DNA from: Diogma glabrata
Taxonomy: Eukaryota; Arthropoda; Insecta; Diptera; Cylindrotomidae
Length of the DNA: 64,000 nucleotides
Reading direction: 5' to 3'
Assembly: GCA_963693315.1 (NCBI GenBank)
Contig: OY856188.1
Location: forward strand, 159,055,577-159,119,576
How positions within the stretch are numbered: the first letter of the stretch is position 1; each line of letters begins with the position of its first letter. Shown here piece after piece: positions 53,067-63,955 of this stretch. The position numbers and the translations under genes were made by a program. The notes below the pieces were generated by a model. It ran no database searches. It was not told the DNA's origin and saw only the letters and a list, made by a program, of their open reading frames with translations.

Positions 53067-53524
53067 TCTCCATTAGTCTTTTTCATCTTTTTTTCTAGCC
53101 AAGATAGAACGAGAAACCATGTTTAATTTTCTAAAGAGAGAGTAAGACGAATATCACAATTTTTCATGGAAAAAATATTTTATAGGATTGGAATTGTGAC
53201 ATTTCACCATTATTTTTAATAAACATCAAATTTTATTATATATTTTTAACAATGTCGTATCCAACATAGACTGCAGAATAATTTTAAATATATTTTTTCA
53301 GTGTAAAAGTCGTCTTTTTCCATAAAAAAGTCTTGCTCTATAGACATTTTTATAGTAGAACACTTTTTTATAGTATATCACTTTTTTTTAAGAAAAACGT
53401 CATGGAAAGTAAAAAAAAGACATGGAATAAATAAAAAGTCTTCATCTTTTTTCGTTTCGCACTTATATGATTTTCATATCTTCTATTTCACAAAATAAAA
53501 AAGACGAGAAAAAAAGACTAATGG
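53067..53524. mobile_element. MITE with ~25-bp TIR (CTCCATTAGTC)
   Basis: Left end TCTCCATTAGTCTTTTTCAT and right end AAAAAGACTAATGGAGAA are inverted repeats. TGAC is present on both outer sides (53063-53066 and 53525-53528), a candidate 4-bp target duplication. The interior is AT-rich and non-coding. Confidence 0.55.
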
Positions 53525-53739
53525 AGAATGACCTTTAGTTATATTTATTCCAAAAGTTCATAATTTTTACAATTTTGTGATTTTTCGTCCTCTCTCTCAA
53601 TTAACTACATTCAACATACAATATTGCTAGATAAATGCATTGTTTTATCAAGATTCCTCAATCCTCATAAATAAGTGGTGTAAAATTAAAATGTGACGTA
53701 AACATTTATATTGAGTGATGTACATATTGTTATTCTAAT

Positions 53740-53880
53740 AGTGTTTAAGGTAAGTTTAAAGTAAAAATAGTTTATTTCTCACAGTAATTATATTTATTAT
53801 TACAGTAATTTAAACATGGAGCCAATCTTAAAAAACAATTCATTGGAATTAACTTCGGCAGTTCAGTACAACTTGTTTAA
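53740..53880 (+). other. Possible 5' gene fragment with short intron, cut by a LINE
   Basis: AAG/GTAAGT near 53749 is a strong donor. TTATTATTACAG near 53806 is a matching acceptor about 58 bases later. Ten bases after it an ATG (53816) opens MEPILKNNSLELTSAVQYNL, which runs into the 3' tail of a minus-strand LINE at about 53880. This may be the 5' end of a host gene or of a mobile element, now interrupted. Confidence 0.35.
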
Positions 53881-55280
53881 AAATTATTTATTATTTATTT
53901 ATTGTTTTATTTATTTATATCTTTTCATATTCCCTATTTCCAACATATTAACAACTTATAATTAGAATTTTAAAACAATTTTAAATTTAAAACAAAAAAG
54001 AATTAACATTTAGAAAAAAATTAATAAAAATTGATAATAAAATTAAGATAATATTTTTATTAATAAAATGGGAATGAAAATTAGGGAATTTCTGTGATCT
54101 AAAATTAGATCAATTGCGAAATTCCCTTCAAAAATTCAAATTACATTTTAAACAATGAACTGCAAAGTGGGGCAAAAATACATTATTATATTTCTTAAAA
54201 CTGAATAAGAAGAAAGAAAAAAGAAAAACAACAATAATCCAAAAAAACAAAGGAAAAGAAAAGAAAAGAAAATGCAGTAAAACAGATATTAAAATTACAA
54301 AGAGAAAAAAAAAATAATAAATCACAGTACATTAATGAAAAAAAACGAATAACAGTTAAAAAAATACGTAACAAATAGTATATAAGAATATTTAAGCAAT
54401 GAATTTGTACAACTTTCCTTATCAGCAATCAAACTGAGTAAACACACAAAAACAAAAAAAAAAAAAAGAAGTAAAGAACAAAAATAAATGAAAATTAACG
54501 AACTGCTGATAAAAGATTATCCACTGTATCCAGATTTAAAAGCCATTTCCACAAATATTTTAAAAAAAGCTTTAAATTAAGTATATTTTTAATATCAGTT
54601 GGTAGTTTATTAAAAATGTTAGGCCCATTGAACAAGAAAAACTTTCTAAAATGTTCACATCTGGGCAAGGGTGGATTAAAATTTAAATTTCTCAATCTTG
54701 GTCCTAATCTTTCCATGCTCTTATTACCACTTCGAATAAAAAACAATTTAAGGCATTTAAAAATATATAAATATCGAAAAGGCAATATTTTCAATTGTCT
54801 GAACAATGGCAAAGATCTTTCCAATCTATTTTTCCTTAAAATTATCCTAATACTATGTTTCTGGGCGATAATAGCATGGTATAATGTAGACTTGTACATT
54901 CCTACATCCCAACAAGTAATTTCATATTGAATTTTAGATTGAATCATTCCAAAATAAAACATTCTTAACACACCTATCGGTAATAAAGCACGCAACAAAT
55001 ATAATTTTCTGTTAACATTAATTATATATTTGTAGAGATTATTCAAATGAAAATTAAAATTCAGTCGAGAGTCAACCCAAACACCAAGATATTTGAAAAT
55101 ATCAACATTTTGCAATAAGATGCAGTTATTTGAACACATTGAAAAGAGAGGACAATTAATACTAGACATATAATAAGAGCAGGATGAACAATGATATACA
55201 ATGTCAAAATTCGGAACTAAGCCTCTTAGTTTAAAAAACATAGTTTTGGTTTTTGAACTCAACACCATATAATGGTGGAT
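53881..55280 (-). mobile_element. 5'-truncated non-LTR retrotransposon (LINE), minus strand
   Basis: On the minus strand the RT C-terminal coding sequence (55268-54495) is followed by a long AT-rich 3' UTR and a tail of TAAA/AATA-type repeats at about 53940-53881. 5' truncation at about 55280 is typical. No target duplication could be recognised. Confidence 0.75.
54495..55268 (-). pseudogene. LINE reverse transcriptase, C-terminal third
   Basis: 257 codons are open to the stop at 54495. Recognisable features are KTKTMFFKLRG at the start, FKYLGVWVDSRLNFNFHL (the 'YLGV..D..L.W..H' motif after the RT palm), and MIQSKIQYEITCWD (the 'L..S...Y....W' thumb region). These are followed by IAQKHSIRIIL, SLPLFRQLKILPFRYLYIFK and PLPRCEHFRKFFLFNGPNIFNKLP. 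The palm with the YxDD box and the endonuclease are missing. The frame is free of stops although truncated, which suggests a relatively recent insertion. The clade is uncertain within APE-type LINEs. Confidence 0.8.
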
Positions 55281-55599
55281 TTTATATTGGCAAAAAAATG
55301 GATGAAAAAGAAATGGATTTTATATTGACAATTCATCAAAGTTGTGGGTTTATAAATTATTAGGTATAATAATTTAATAAAATTAAAATATTTTTGAAAC
55401 AAATTTATTTTGAAATATAAATTCAAACGAGTTTCAGATATAAATATCCATCTTAAATAAGAAAATTTATATTAATGAAAACACTATTTAAAAAATACTT
55501 TGTTTCTAAAAATGTGCATACTAAATCAAACATAAACAAAATGAAAAGATTTAAAACTTACAAAATATGACAAGAACTAAAACAATCAAGAAAAATATT
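55281..55599. other. Spacer with a short direct repeat
   Basis: 'TGGATTTTATATTG' occurs at 55273 and again at 55316. The rest is AT-rich without a gene. Confidence 0.4.
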
Positions 55600-55639
55600 A
55601 ATTTATAAATCAGTTATATAAAATACTAGAATAAAAAAA

Positions 55640-55880
55640 TAATTTTTCTCTCAAAATTAAATATGGTGACTTCTTAATAGCTTTATACATTTTAAATTCT
55701 TCCATTGAATCCATGAGAGGACCTTTGTTACAAAAATGTTACACTTTAAAGTTATTGTCAAAACTTGTACATGAATGTTTTTCATTGATTAGGTGTTAAG
55801 CAAAAAATGACTTTAAAAGTAATGTTCCAATTCTGTTGATAAATTTTCTACCTGTTTGACCAATCTTAAAAATTCTGACC
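55640..55880 (-). pseudogene. Relic of a Penelope-like GIY-YIG endonuclease
   Basis: On the minus strand, starting near 55880: FKIGQTGRKFINRIG, a stop, then INEKHSCTSFDNNFKV, another stop, then NKGPLMDSMEEFKMYKAIKK. This parallels the intact copy at 22180-22420 (HIGQTGHNFQSR, STNHNTCF, GPKLDALESFEIRKA). It is a decayed second Penelope-like element too broken for a long frame. RT is not recognised nearby. Confidence 0.7.
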
Positions 55881-56019
55881 AACCTTTAAATAATGGTTAA
55901 GTAATTTCAAATTTGTGTAATTTATAGAAAAATATTTTATATCTGTATTTTATATCTCAATATTTATAGAACTATGATTTTTATACTTTTTGAATTTCGA
56001 AATAATATTTTATCAATAA

Positions 56020-56660
56020 TCATTACTACATTGAAAAAAATAAACCTGACATATTGTTTCTTACCGAAACAATTGTCAGTGGCAAAGCATCAAAGTGGGT
56101 TCTCGATAAATACCGGATGCCTAGTTACGAATTGGAACATTCCTTTTATAACAAGCATGGTGTCTGTGTATTTGTTCGAAATTCACTTTCATGTATGAGA
56201 ATTAAGGCTTACGAGTTGAACTCTAAGCTGAAGATCTCAGGTGTTGATGAAACTATGTTTATAATAGGATTCACAATACAGATACCCAAATTCCCCCCCC
56301 CCCCCCCCAGAATGTCCATTTTTCGAAGAAATATCGGCTAATCTAGACAAGATTACCACGGACTACCCCAAAGCAAGACTGGCCATTCTTGGAGACTTTA
56401 ATATTCATTATAAAGAATGGCTTAAGTATTCACTGACGACGTAGGAAGACAAGCCGAACTGATACTCGCAGATTATCACGGTTTGACGCAAATGATAGAG
56501 TGTCCCACTAGAATCCCAGATAATTCACATCATAACAATAATTTGCTGGATCTGTTTTTGACAAACAAACCAGATACTACGAAGACAAAAGTTGAACAAC
56601 CCCTCGGAACATCGGACCAAAAACTAATATCAGCAATAGTGCAATTTACATAACCGACAC
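56020..56660 (+). pseudogene. LINE AP endonuclease domain, broken
   Basis: In frame up to 56341: PDILFLTETIVSGKASKWVL, YELEHSFYNKHGVCVFVRNS and ISGVDETMFIIGFTIQIP, ending in a poly-Pro stretch from the C run. Frames then change to ARLAILGDFNIHYKEWL (the GDFN active-site loop), ECPTRIPDNSHHNNNLLDLF, LTNKPDTT and GTSDQKLIS (usual Ser-Asp-His reads Ser-Asp-Gln). The active-site His is apparently altered. The enzyme would nick the target for reverse transcription. Confidence 0.8.
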
Positions 56661-56851
56661 AAATTAAAGCAAATCCTCGTCGCGTTTTCATAAACGTGCT
56701 GACTGGGAGGGACTGAGAAACTTTTATGATGAAAAACCTTGGAAAACTATTTGTTGTGTTGATCAAGATCCTAGCACATTGGCAATAAGAATTTCTGATA
56801 TCATAAAAGACGGAATGCGGCGGTTTATTCCAAATCGATTAATCACTCATT

Positions 56852-57591
56852 AAAACTGAGCCTTGCTTCACGCGGGATGTTGATGAGGCAGTGGGGAATA
56901 AACGCAAAGCATTTAAGACGTATAATTAAAATAAAACACCTGAAACCCATAGCGCCTATAAAAAAGCCAGAAATATTAGTAAATACAAAATAAACTTGGA
57001 CAAAGATGCGTTTATCCAGAAGAAAGCAAAGAAATTTCCCGAGCACCCATCTTGCTCTCGTAGTTTCTTTCAGGCAGTTATATCAGTCGAGAGCAATTTT
57101 ACTCGATCCTCTATTCCAACCTTTATAGTTCTGAATGACATTCCCGTGAGCGACTCGAACGAGAAGACGGATCTTTTGGGTCGTATTTTCGCAGAAAACT
57201 CAAACATAGTTGAACCTCCTAAAAACTGAGGATTGGTTCACGCGGGATGTTGATGAGGCAGTGAGAAATAAACGCAAAGCATTTAAGACGTATAGTTAAA
57301 ATAAAACACCTGAAACCCATAGCGCCTATAAAAAAGCTAGAAATATTAGTAAATACAAAATAAACTTGGACAAAGAAGCGTTTATCCAGAAGAAAGCCTA
57401 AAAATTCGCCGAGCACCCATCTGGCTCTCGTAGTTTCTTTCAGGCAGTTATTTCAGTCCAGAGCAATTTTACTCGATCCTCTATTCCAACCTTTATAGTT
57501 CTAAATGACATTCCCGTGAGCGACTCGAACGAGAAGGCGGATCTTTTGGGTCGTATTTTCGCAGAAAACTCAAACATATTTGAACCTCCCC
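56852..57591 (+). repeat. 370-bp tandem duplication inside the LINE
   Basis: CACGCGGGATGTTGATGAGG occurs at 56869 and 57239. The two 370-base copies (56852-57221 and 57222-57591) differ at scattered positions only. They encode RDVDEAV.NKRKAFKTY, ETHSAYKKARNISKYKINLD and PTFIVLNDIPVSDSNEK, the region between endonuclease and RT. The period is not a multiple of three, so duplication breaks the frame. Confidence 0.9.
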
Positions 57592-59092
57592 ATTCTCCTA
57601 TACTCATTTCCCCAGTTGTAACGAAAATGAAACCAATTATTTTTCGTTGCAATATTGTACCGAAAATGCTTCTTTCTATCAATATCAACAAATCTGCTGG
57701 CCCCGACGGTATTCCACCCCTCATTCTTAAAAATTTTGCTAGGCAACTAGCTCCAATTTAAAAAAAAAAAATTCTATTTATCTTATAAAACCGGAATATT
57801 TCCCGATTCTTCGAAGCTGGCCAGCGTTCAACCCATATCAAAGAAAGGCAGTAAAATAGACCCTAACAATTGTAGACCAATTGAAATTCTGTCGGTTTTG
57901 GCTAAAATATTTGAAAATATGTTAACTACAATCTAATAGATTATTTGGAAATGTCGCGAATTACTATATTGATGATAAGCAGTATGGTTTTCGTAGAAGT
58001 CATGCAACAGGTGATCTGTTAGCCTACGTATCCTTATGGCATAAACCATCTTACTATTTCATGGATTCATAGTTTTCTTACAGGTCGCCAATTTCATGTT
58101 AATTTAGATGGTATCAAATCCAATATTTTCACAGCCAATGCTGGGGTTCCCAAGATTCTGCACTCTCACCAACCTTGTTTCTTCTATACATTAATGATTT
58201 ACTTATTTCCACAGTGCACCCAATCCATAGTTTTACTGATGCAGCACATTGCATGCATCACATGCATCTCCTAAATTTCGATCTCATACTGCAGTTACCA
58301 CTGATAGAGAGCTGCTAATTGATTCTATCAACAAAGACCTGGATTGTATAATGGAATGGGGTGATCGTAATCTTGTATCATTTAATCCAACCAAAACCAA
58401 ACTATGCCATCTTTCACGAATAGAGCGACATAAAAATTTCCCTATTAAGATAAACCATGAGGAATTGCGTGAAATTGAATCAGTTAGACTTCTTGGAGTG
58501 GATATTGAAAACAACCTGAAATGGAATAAAGTTAAACATGTGTTCAACCTCGCTAAATCTGCAATGCAAAAATTAGGATTCTTGAGTCGATGTAAAAAGT
58601 ATTTTAATCCCGATCAAATTTTGCTAATCTTCAAGTCCTTTATTCGTCCATGTATGGAATACTGCTGTCATGTTTGGGGAGGTGCTTGTCAGTCAACAAT
58701 AAATTGTCTAAACTCTGTACGGAGAAAATCATTACGGTTGATTGGTAATACCAAACTAACTAATCAGCTGATTCACTCCAGCACAGAAGAAATGTGGCTG
58801 AAATGTGGCTTAATCTAATATAAATATAACTTTAGCGAATTCTCCTCTAAGGAAATTCAAAATATCCTTCCATCGTGTGCGCAGCATAATCGACAAACAA
58901 GGGCTGCCGAGTTATCCCATCCATTTGTTGTACAAATACCTCGTTGTAGAACTGTATTCTTCCAGAACGACTATTTTAATAGAGTGGCCAAATTTTGGAA
59001 CTCAATGCCCTCCTCTGTATTTCCTGATGAAATTTCCCCTCAGTCATTTAAAGAAAATGTTCATCATCATTTAAAACAATTAGTATAGTTAT
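57592..59092 (+). pseudogene. LINE reverse transcriptase and C-terminal domain, broken
   Basis: It starts with MLLSININKSAGPDGIPPL (RT block 1), a stop near 57760, PISKKGSK and NNCRPIEILSVLAKIFE, a frame change, QYGFRRSHATGDLLAYVS, ALSPTLFLLYINDLLIS, and SFTDAAHCMH in place of the usual 'YADD' box. From 58249 a long frame follows (LVSFNPTKTKLCHLSR, RLLGVDIENNLKWNKV, FKSFIRPCMEYCCHVWGG) to 58818. After a further shift the last piece is SHPFVVQIPRCRT and RVAKFWNSMPSSVFPDEI, ending near 59090. It has multiple lesions and no activity expected. Confidence 0.85.
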
Positions 59093-59234
59093 TCCTATAT
59101 CCTCATTCCTTCCATCTTCCTCATCTCCTTCCTTTATAGTTGACATGGTATCTTCGGATATTCAAAGAGTCTGAATAATGAATATTACATATTTAATGTG
59201 CTAAACATATCTAACTAATTAATAAAAAAAAGCA

Positions 59235-59355
59235 AGGGAATTATTTGAATGGGCGAAAATTTGCGGATATCACTACATCCGATAAAATAATTGCCAAAAT
59301 GTTTTCCTTTTCCAATAATCAGAAATATTTCAATTTAACGGCAAAAAAAATATAT
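59235..59355 (+). pseudogene. Fragment of the unnamed family C-terminus
   Basis: In one frame GRKFADITTSDKIIAKMFSF followed by SNNQKYFNLTAKK parallels the end of the 15652-16047 copy (DTKTINAKMFSNSKETF). Just before, in another frame, ARELFEWAK parallels KKLFEWALKW. It is only about 40 codons long and frameshifted, lying directly downstream of the LINE. Confidence 0.5.
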
Positions 59356-59359
59356 AAAT

Positions 59360-60064
59360 TAATTTTTTAATGTATTTGTTTATAATATTAATATTGTTTC
59401 ATTAAATTATGATTTCTAAAGAAAATAATATTTATTTATAATAGTCTTATTCTTATGCTAGTGTTAAGATGTTGAAACAGTAGTGTATCAAAATCTTCGA
59501 TCGTTTGGCTCTCCAATTCTTATTCTCAATAAAAACCCGGGGTACGTTCAAAAACTTTACGATAGTTAAATGTATTTAAATAATACTTAAATCCGGTCGT
59601 TCAAAAACGAAATAGCAAAGTTAATATTTCACTATTTGACAGCTGTTTTCGTTAAGAAACACACTAGTCCCCGCCCACATTTATTAAAAAATTAAATCTG
59701 CTCTCGAGTAGAGTTAAAAATTAAATATGTACACATATTCGTAAGCATTATTTAAAATTTGACGATGTCAAATTGACAGCTCAATTTATTTTGAAATTGC
59801 AGCATATATATTTTTCAAATTCTGAATGAAATGCAAGTTTTCTATAACATGGGTTAATAATTTCTGTCTTAGTTTTTAATTTTTTCGGTTTTAATTTCAT
59901 TCAATTCAGACATTTTATGAAAGAATTATTCTGACATACGATTTCTACAGATTGTATTAGTATTTGTGTATTTAATATCTTGCTTAATGATCATGAACGT
60001 ACCCCTGTTTTTCAATGAGTATTGACAGAATATGTTTCAAATTTAGTACGAATGTTAAAATATA
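59360..60064. other. 0.7 kb spacer without recognised gene
   Basis: This is AT-rich. Nothing supported as a gene or clear repeat. Confidence 0.4.
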
Positions 60065-60250
60065 AAATTTTCAATGTATTAGATTCACATTTAGTAAAGA
60101 ATAATTAACTTGATAAAAAAATACATGTGAATTTTTCAAATTCTAAACTTTAAAAAATCGTATAAAAAAATCCATATGGAATCTCTCACATTTTTTTTTT
60201 ACATTAAAACTTGTGTTTACATTAAAACTTGTGAAAACAAAGGAAAACAA
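60065..60250 (+). repeat. Dispersed repeat, copy 2 (pair of 7555-7755)
   Basis: 'TACATGTGAATTTTTCAAA' and 'CTTTAAAAAATCGTATAAAA' match the earlier copy in order and orientation. Confidence 0.55.
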
Positions 60251-60646
60251 AAGTCCGAGCGGCAGGATATCCGCTAGAAATAGGTAGATTTCGAGATCAG
60301 TTAGTTTTGTGTACAAGTAGAATCTGATGTATCAGATTAGTTTAAACAAAACAAACTAATTACAAACAGATATCGAACAAATTTTAAAAATAAAATTAGT
60401 TACATAGAAGCAAAACTACATCTATCCAATTTTGCAACAAACAAATATCAGATCTACCACAGAACATATGTGTGACAATTTATGACACTGTATGAAAAAC
60501 AAACGTCAACCTACTCTATATCATATGTCGTGCAACTACTGCAAAATATCAAAATAGTTTATTTCTAAGAAAAAAAAGTTTTTTTCTTCTATTCAAATCT
60601 TTTAATTTTTTTTTTCATTGACTGTTATAAGGTTTTTGCAAATTGT
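60251..60646 (+). repeat. Dispersed repeat, copy 2 of pair with 44510-44897
   Basis: It shares 'ATCCGCTAGAAATAGGTAGA', 'TGATGTATCAGATTAGTTTA', 'CTATCCAATTTTGCAACAAA' and 'CATTGACTGTTATAAGGTTT' with the first copy. It has an additional 20-odd bases near 60485-60510 ('TGTATGAAAAACAAACGTC'). Confidence 0.8.
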
Positions 60647-61059
60647 TTTTCTCAGGGCTTGTGTCGGATGGAAAATTTTTTCTATCTTTCTTCTTTCCAT
60701 TCGTCACATCTCCCCATTCTTTAAATTGGATTACTCTTCAAAATCATAAAAACCTTTTTACAAATTTATCTAAGATTGAAAATGAAAATTGGTTGATATT
60801 CTACAATCGACAAAAATTTGATGGAAGAAAGGTTTGCCTTGTATTACATTGCAAAGTTATTACACAAAACTAAGGTAAATGAACTAATTGATGACACATG
60901 AATTATGTCAAACTAATTAATGTGTCGATATTAAGTTTCATTAACCTTGGTGTGTAAGTAAATTGAATTTTTTTTATTGTAATTTGAAAACCAATCAAAT
61001 TACATATTACTTTTATCGTTTTTTTTATTAATTGGCAAAAATTTTCCAACACCATTTTT
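60647..61059. other. Spacer; one uncharacterised 76-codon frame
   Basis: A plus frame at 60643-60873 (LFTNLSKIENENWLIFYNRQ and KFDGRKVCLVLHCK) is less AT-biased than most. It matches nothing I know and could be chance. Confidence 0.25.
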
Positions 61060-63955
61060 AGGGTTCCGTTTTTTATACGGAACACTATTGGTGAGAGTAA
61101 AACGAGTTTTTCACATTATATCGATTATCTCGTAAATTATAAATGCTATGGACTTGAAATTTGAGGTGCGTCTAAAACTAATCTGTCCACATGAAATGAC
61201 GAATACAAATAAAACTAAAGTTGTTTTCGTTTGGTTTACAGGGGTTCGATGTGAGACCTTTGAGAAAATAGATTTTTTTATAGATTCAAGTAGGATATCA
61301 TATGAAAGGGCTTCATTTCAGTATTCCTTAAAAATTTATCTTGGAATTTTACACCTCACCATTTTTTGTATAATTCTGAATAATGACGTTTTTTTCGTGT
61401 TTTCTTAACTCGATTAGCTCCGAACCTAACTGATCGAAAATTTTCAAATGTATTTGGAATCATAGAAAAATTAGTACAGTTTTAATAAAAAAATATATAA
61501 AAGTGTCATATTCTCATAATTAGATTTATTAAGGGGGTGGATATGAGGAGGGGTAAAAACACTATTTAAAATGTGGTCAAGTGGGGTGTCATTTGAAAGA
61601 ACACCTAATTTAAAAATCATTGCAATTTTTTTCAGAATTTTGCAATGCACAGTTTTTGAGTTATTGTCAAAAACATACCGTTCCCCCCCCCCCTTCGTTT
61701 CGACACTGATTGACAGAAAAATTTGAAAAAATTCACAGAGTTAGGAAATTCGGTAAATTTTGTATGAAAATTATACCGAAGTCTCAAATAATTATATTTC
61801 TGTGTGTTTAGGGGACCGGTGTAAAGAGGGTAAAAAAAAAATTTTTTTGACCCAAGCAAGTGGGGGATCATTTGAAAGAGCACCTAATTTAAAATTCGTT
61901 GCAGTTTTTTTTATAATTTTGCGGTGCACAGTTTTTGAGTTATGGACAAAAAAGAGCAAAATTCAAACCGTTCCCCCCCCCCCTTCGTTTCGACACTGAT
62001 TGACAGAAAAATTTAGAAAAATTCACAGTGTTAGAAAATTTGGTAAATTTTGTATGAAAATTATAGCGAAGTCTCAAATAATTATATTTCTGTGTGTTTA
62101 GGGGACCGGGGTAAAAAGGGTAAAAAAAAAACTTTTTTGACCCAAGCGAGTCGGGTGTCATTTGAAAGAGCACCTAATTTAGAATTCGTTGCAATTTTTT
62201 TAGATTTTTTCGGTGCACAGTTTTTGAGTTATGGACAAAAAAGTGCAAAATTCAAACCGTTCCCCCCCCCCTACGTTTCGACACTGATTGACAGAAAAAT
62301 TTGAAAAAATTCACAGAGCTAGGCAATTTAGTAAATTTTGTATGAAAATTATACCGAAGTCTCAAGTAATTATATTTCTGAGTGTTTAGGGGACCGGGGT
62401 AAAGAGGGTAAAAAAAAAACTTTTTTGACCCAAGCGAGTGGGGTGTCATTTGAAAGAGCACCTAATTTAAAATTTGTTGCAATTTTTTTTATAATTTTGC
62501 GGTGCACAGTTTTTGAGTTATGGACAAAAAAGTGCGAAATTCAAACGGTTCCCCCCCCCCCTACGTTTCGACACTGAATGACAGAAAAATTTGAAAAAAT
62601 TCACAGAGCTAGGAAATTTGGTAAATTTTGTATGAAAATTATACCGAAGTCTCAAATAATTATATTTCTGTGTGTTTAGGGCACCGGGGTAGAGAGGGTA
62701 AAAAAAAAACTTTTTTGACCCAAGCGAGTGGGGTGTCATTTGAAAGAACACCTAATTTAGAATTCGTTGCAATTTTTTTTAGAATTTTTCGGTGCACAGT
62801 TTTTGAGTTATTGTCAAAAATGTTCAAAATTCAGACCGTCCCCCCGTGTATCAAATATTTATTAATCGTTTTGAAAGGGTAGGAATGGTAAGGTAAATAA
62901 AGCTTTTTTAACCCGAATAGCAATATCGAGTGGGACTGGTGTGTACATTTTTAGTCATGTCATCCTTTATACTGATTCTTAGAGCAATTCTTAATTTTGC
63001 AACTCTTTTAGAGTGAATATAACCAGTTATCCAAAAGAAAGAAGTCTTTATTTCAAAATTATCACGGTCCTTTACTATCTATTGTATATTGTATTGTATT
63101 GTATGCCATAAGTGGGCCCAAAAGGTGGCGTAAATTCTCAAGGTTCAAATCAGATTGATGTGACTTGTTAGTTTGTGTTAAAATCCACGTTTGTAATCCA
63201 TTCATAATTACTGGTTTAATAAATTTCTTGTTTAACTTTAGAAAATGTTGAGTTTTAATTGAATGGTAAGTTCGATAACCAATAGAGCACCAAAATTAAA
63301 AAACAATACAGTTTTTTTAGAATTTTGCGATGCACCGTTTTTGAATTATTCTCAAAAAAGTGCAACAAAAAGTTGGTCCCCCCCCCCCATACGTTTCTTC
63401 GTTGATTGACAGAAAAATTTGAAAAAAATCATAGACATAGGAAATTTGATAAACCCTTAACGAAAAATATAGCGAAGCCTCAAGTAGTTTTAATTCTACG
63501 TATTTAGGGGATAGGAGTGGGAAATCGTGAAAAAAAGGTTTTTTGGCTCGCATGAGTGTCATTTGAAAGAACACCAAAATTAAGAAACATTACAATTATT
63601 TTAGAATCTTGCGATGCACAGTTTTTGAATTATTGTCAAAAAAGTCCTATTTTTAGCGTTAACACCACTCCACCCCTAAATTTCGTCGTTGTTTAACAGA
63701 ATTGAGTCGTTCCTTAGCTACCATAAATAGCTACGGATATCATTTAACCTAAAGTAATATTTTTTATATCATTTCGATCAATTTAGATGAGATTGACATT
63801 AACTATTGATATTTACGATGAACCATTTAGTTTTTATGTGTCTATGGTCTGGCAATACAACACAACTTTATGTAAATTATTTTGATATTGTTTTTTTTAC
63901 ATTCACGGAACCCTTGACGAGCGAATTTTATTCGCACTTGTCTGACTTTTTTTTT
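61060..63955. mobile_element. Long repeat element with GGTTCCGT/ACGGAACC ends and internal array
   Basis: It begins AGGGTTCCGTTTTTTATACG and ends ACGGAACCCTTGACGAGCG... with 'TTCGCACTTGTCTGAC' and a T run. Similar end phrases are widespread in insect genomes as parts of non-autonomous elements. The interior is mostly the tandem array below. No transposase or RT frame is visible in about 2.9 kb. Confidence 0.55.
61145..63680 (+). repeat. Tandem array, ~290-bp unit, with C-run in each unit
   Basis: The anchor TCATTTGAAAGA is at 61589, 61868, 62158, 62446 and 62736 (spacings 279, 290, 288, 290). Diverged units are anchored at about 61297, 63270 and 63559. Each inner unit has 'GCACAGTTTTTGAGTTAT', a run of 9-12 C, 'CGTTTCGACACTGA', 'GACAGAAAAATTTGAAAAAA' and 'GACCCAAGCGAGT'. 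The repeated short frames on both strands are periodic artefacts. The outermost units are the most diverged, as expected if the array expands from its centre. Confidence 0.9.

Larger units (their letters stand above)
55975..59226 (+). mobile_element. Decayed APE-type LINE (Jockey/CR1-like group)
   Basis: It has an APE endonuclease, then RT and the C-terminal domain in one orientation, about 3.2 kb, with many frame changes, a 16-base C run at 56287-56310, an internal 370-bp duplication and an A-rich end near 59226. There is no ORF1. The coding order and C-terminal motif (SHPFVVQIPRCRT, RVAKFWNSMPSSVF) fit Jockey/CR1-like elements; the exact clade is not determined. Confidence 0.85.

Noticed and set aside
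55974..56341. Two overlapping plus frames as separate small genes
   Set aside because: Both are parts of the LINE endonuclease region; one is its out-of-frame shadow.
61632..62882. Repeated 69-84 aa frames on both strands as secreted peptides
   Set aside because: They recur once per 290-bp unit on both strands and run through C homopolymers; tandem-array artefacts.
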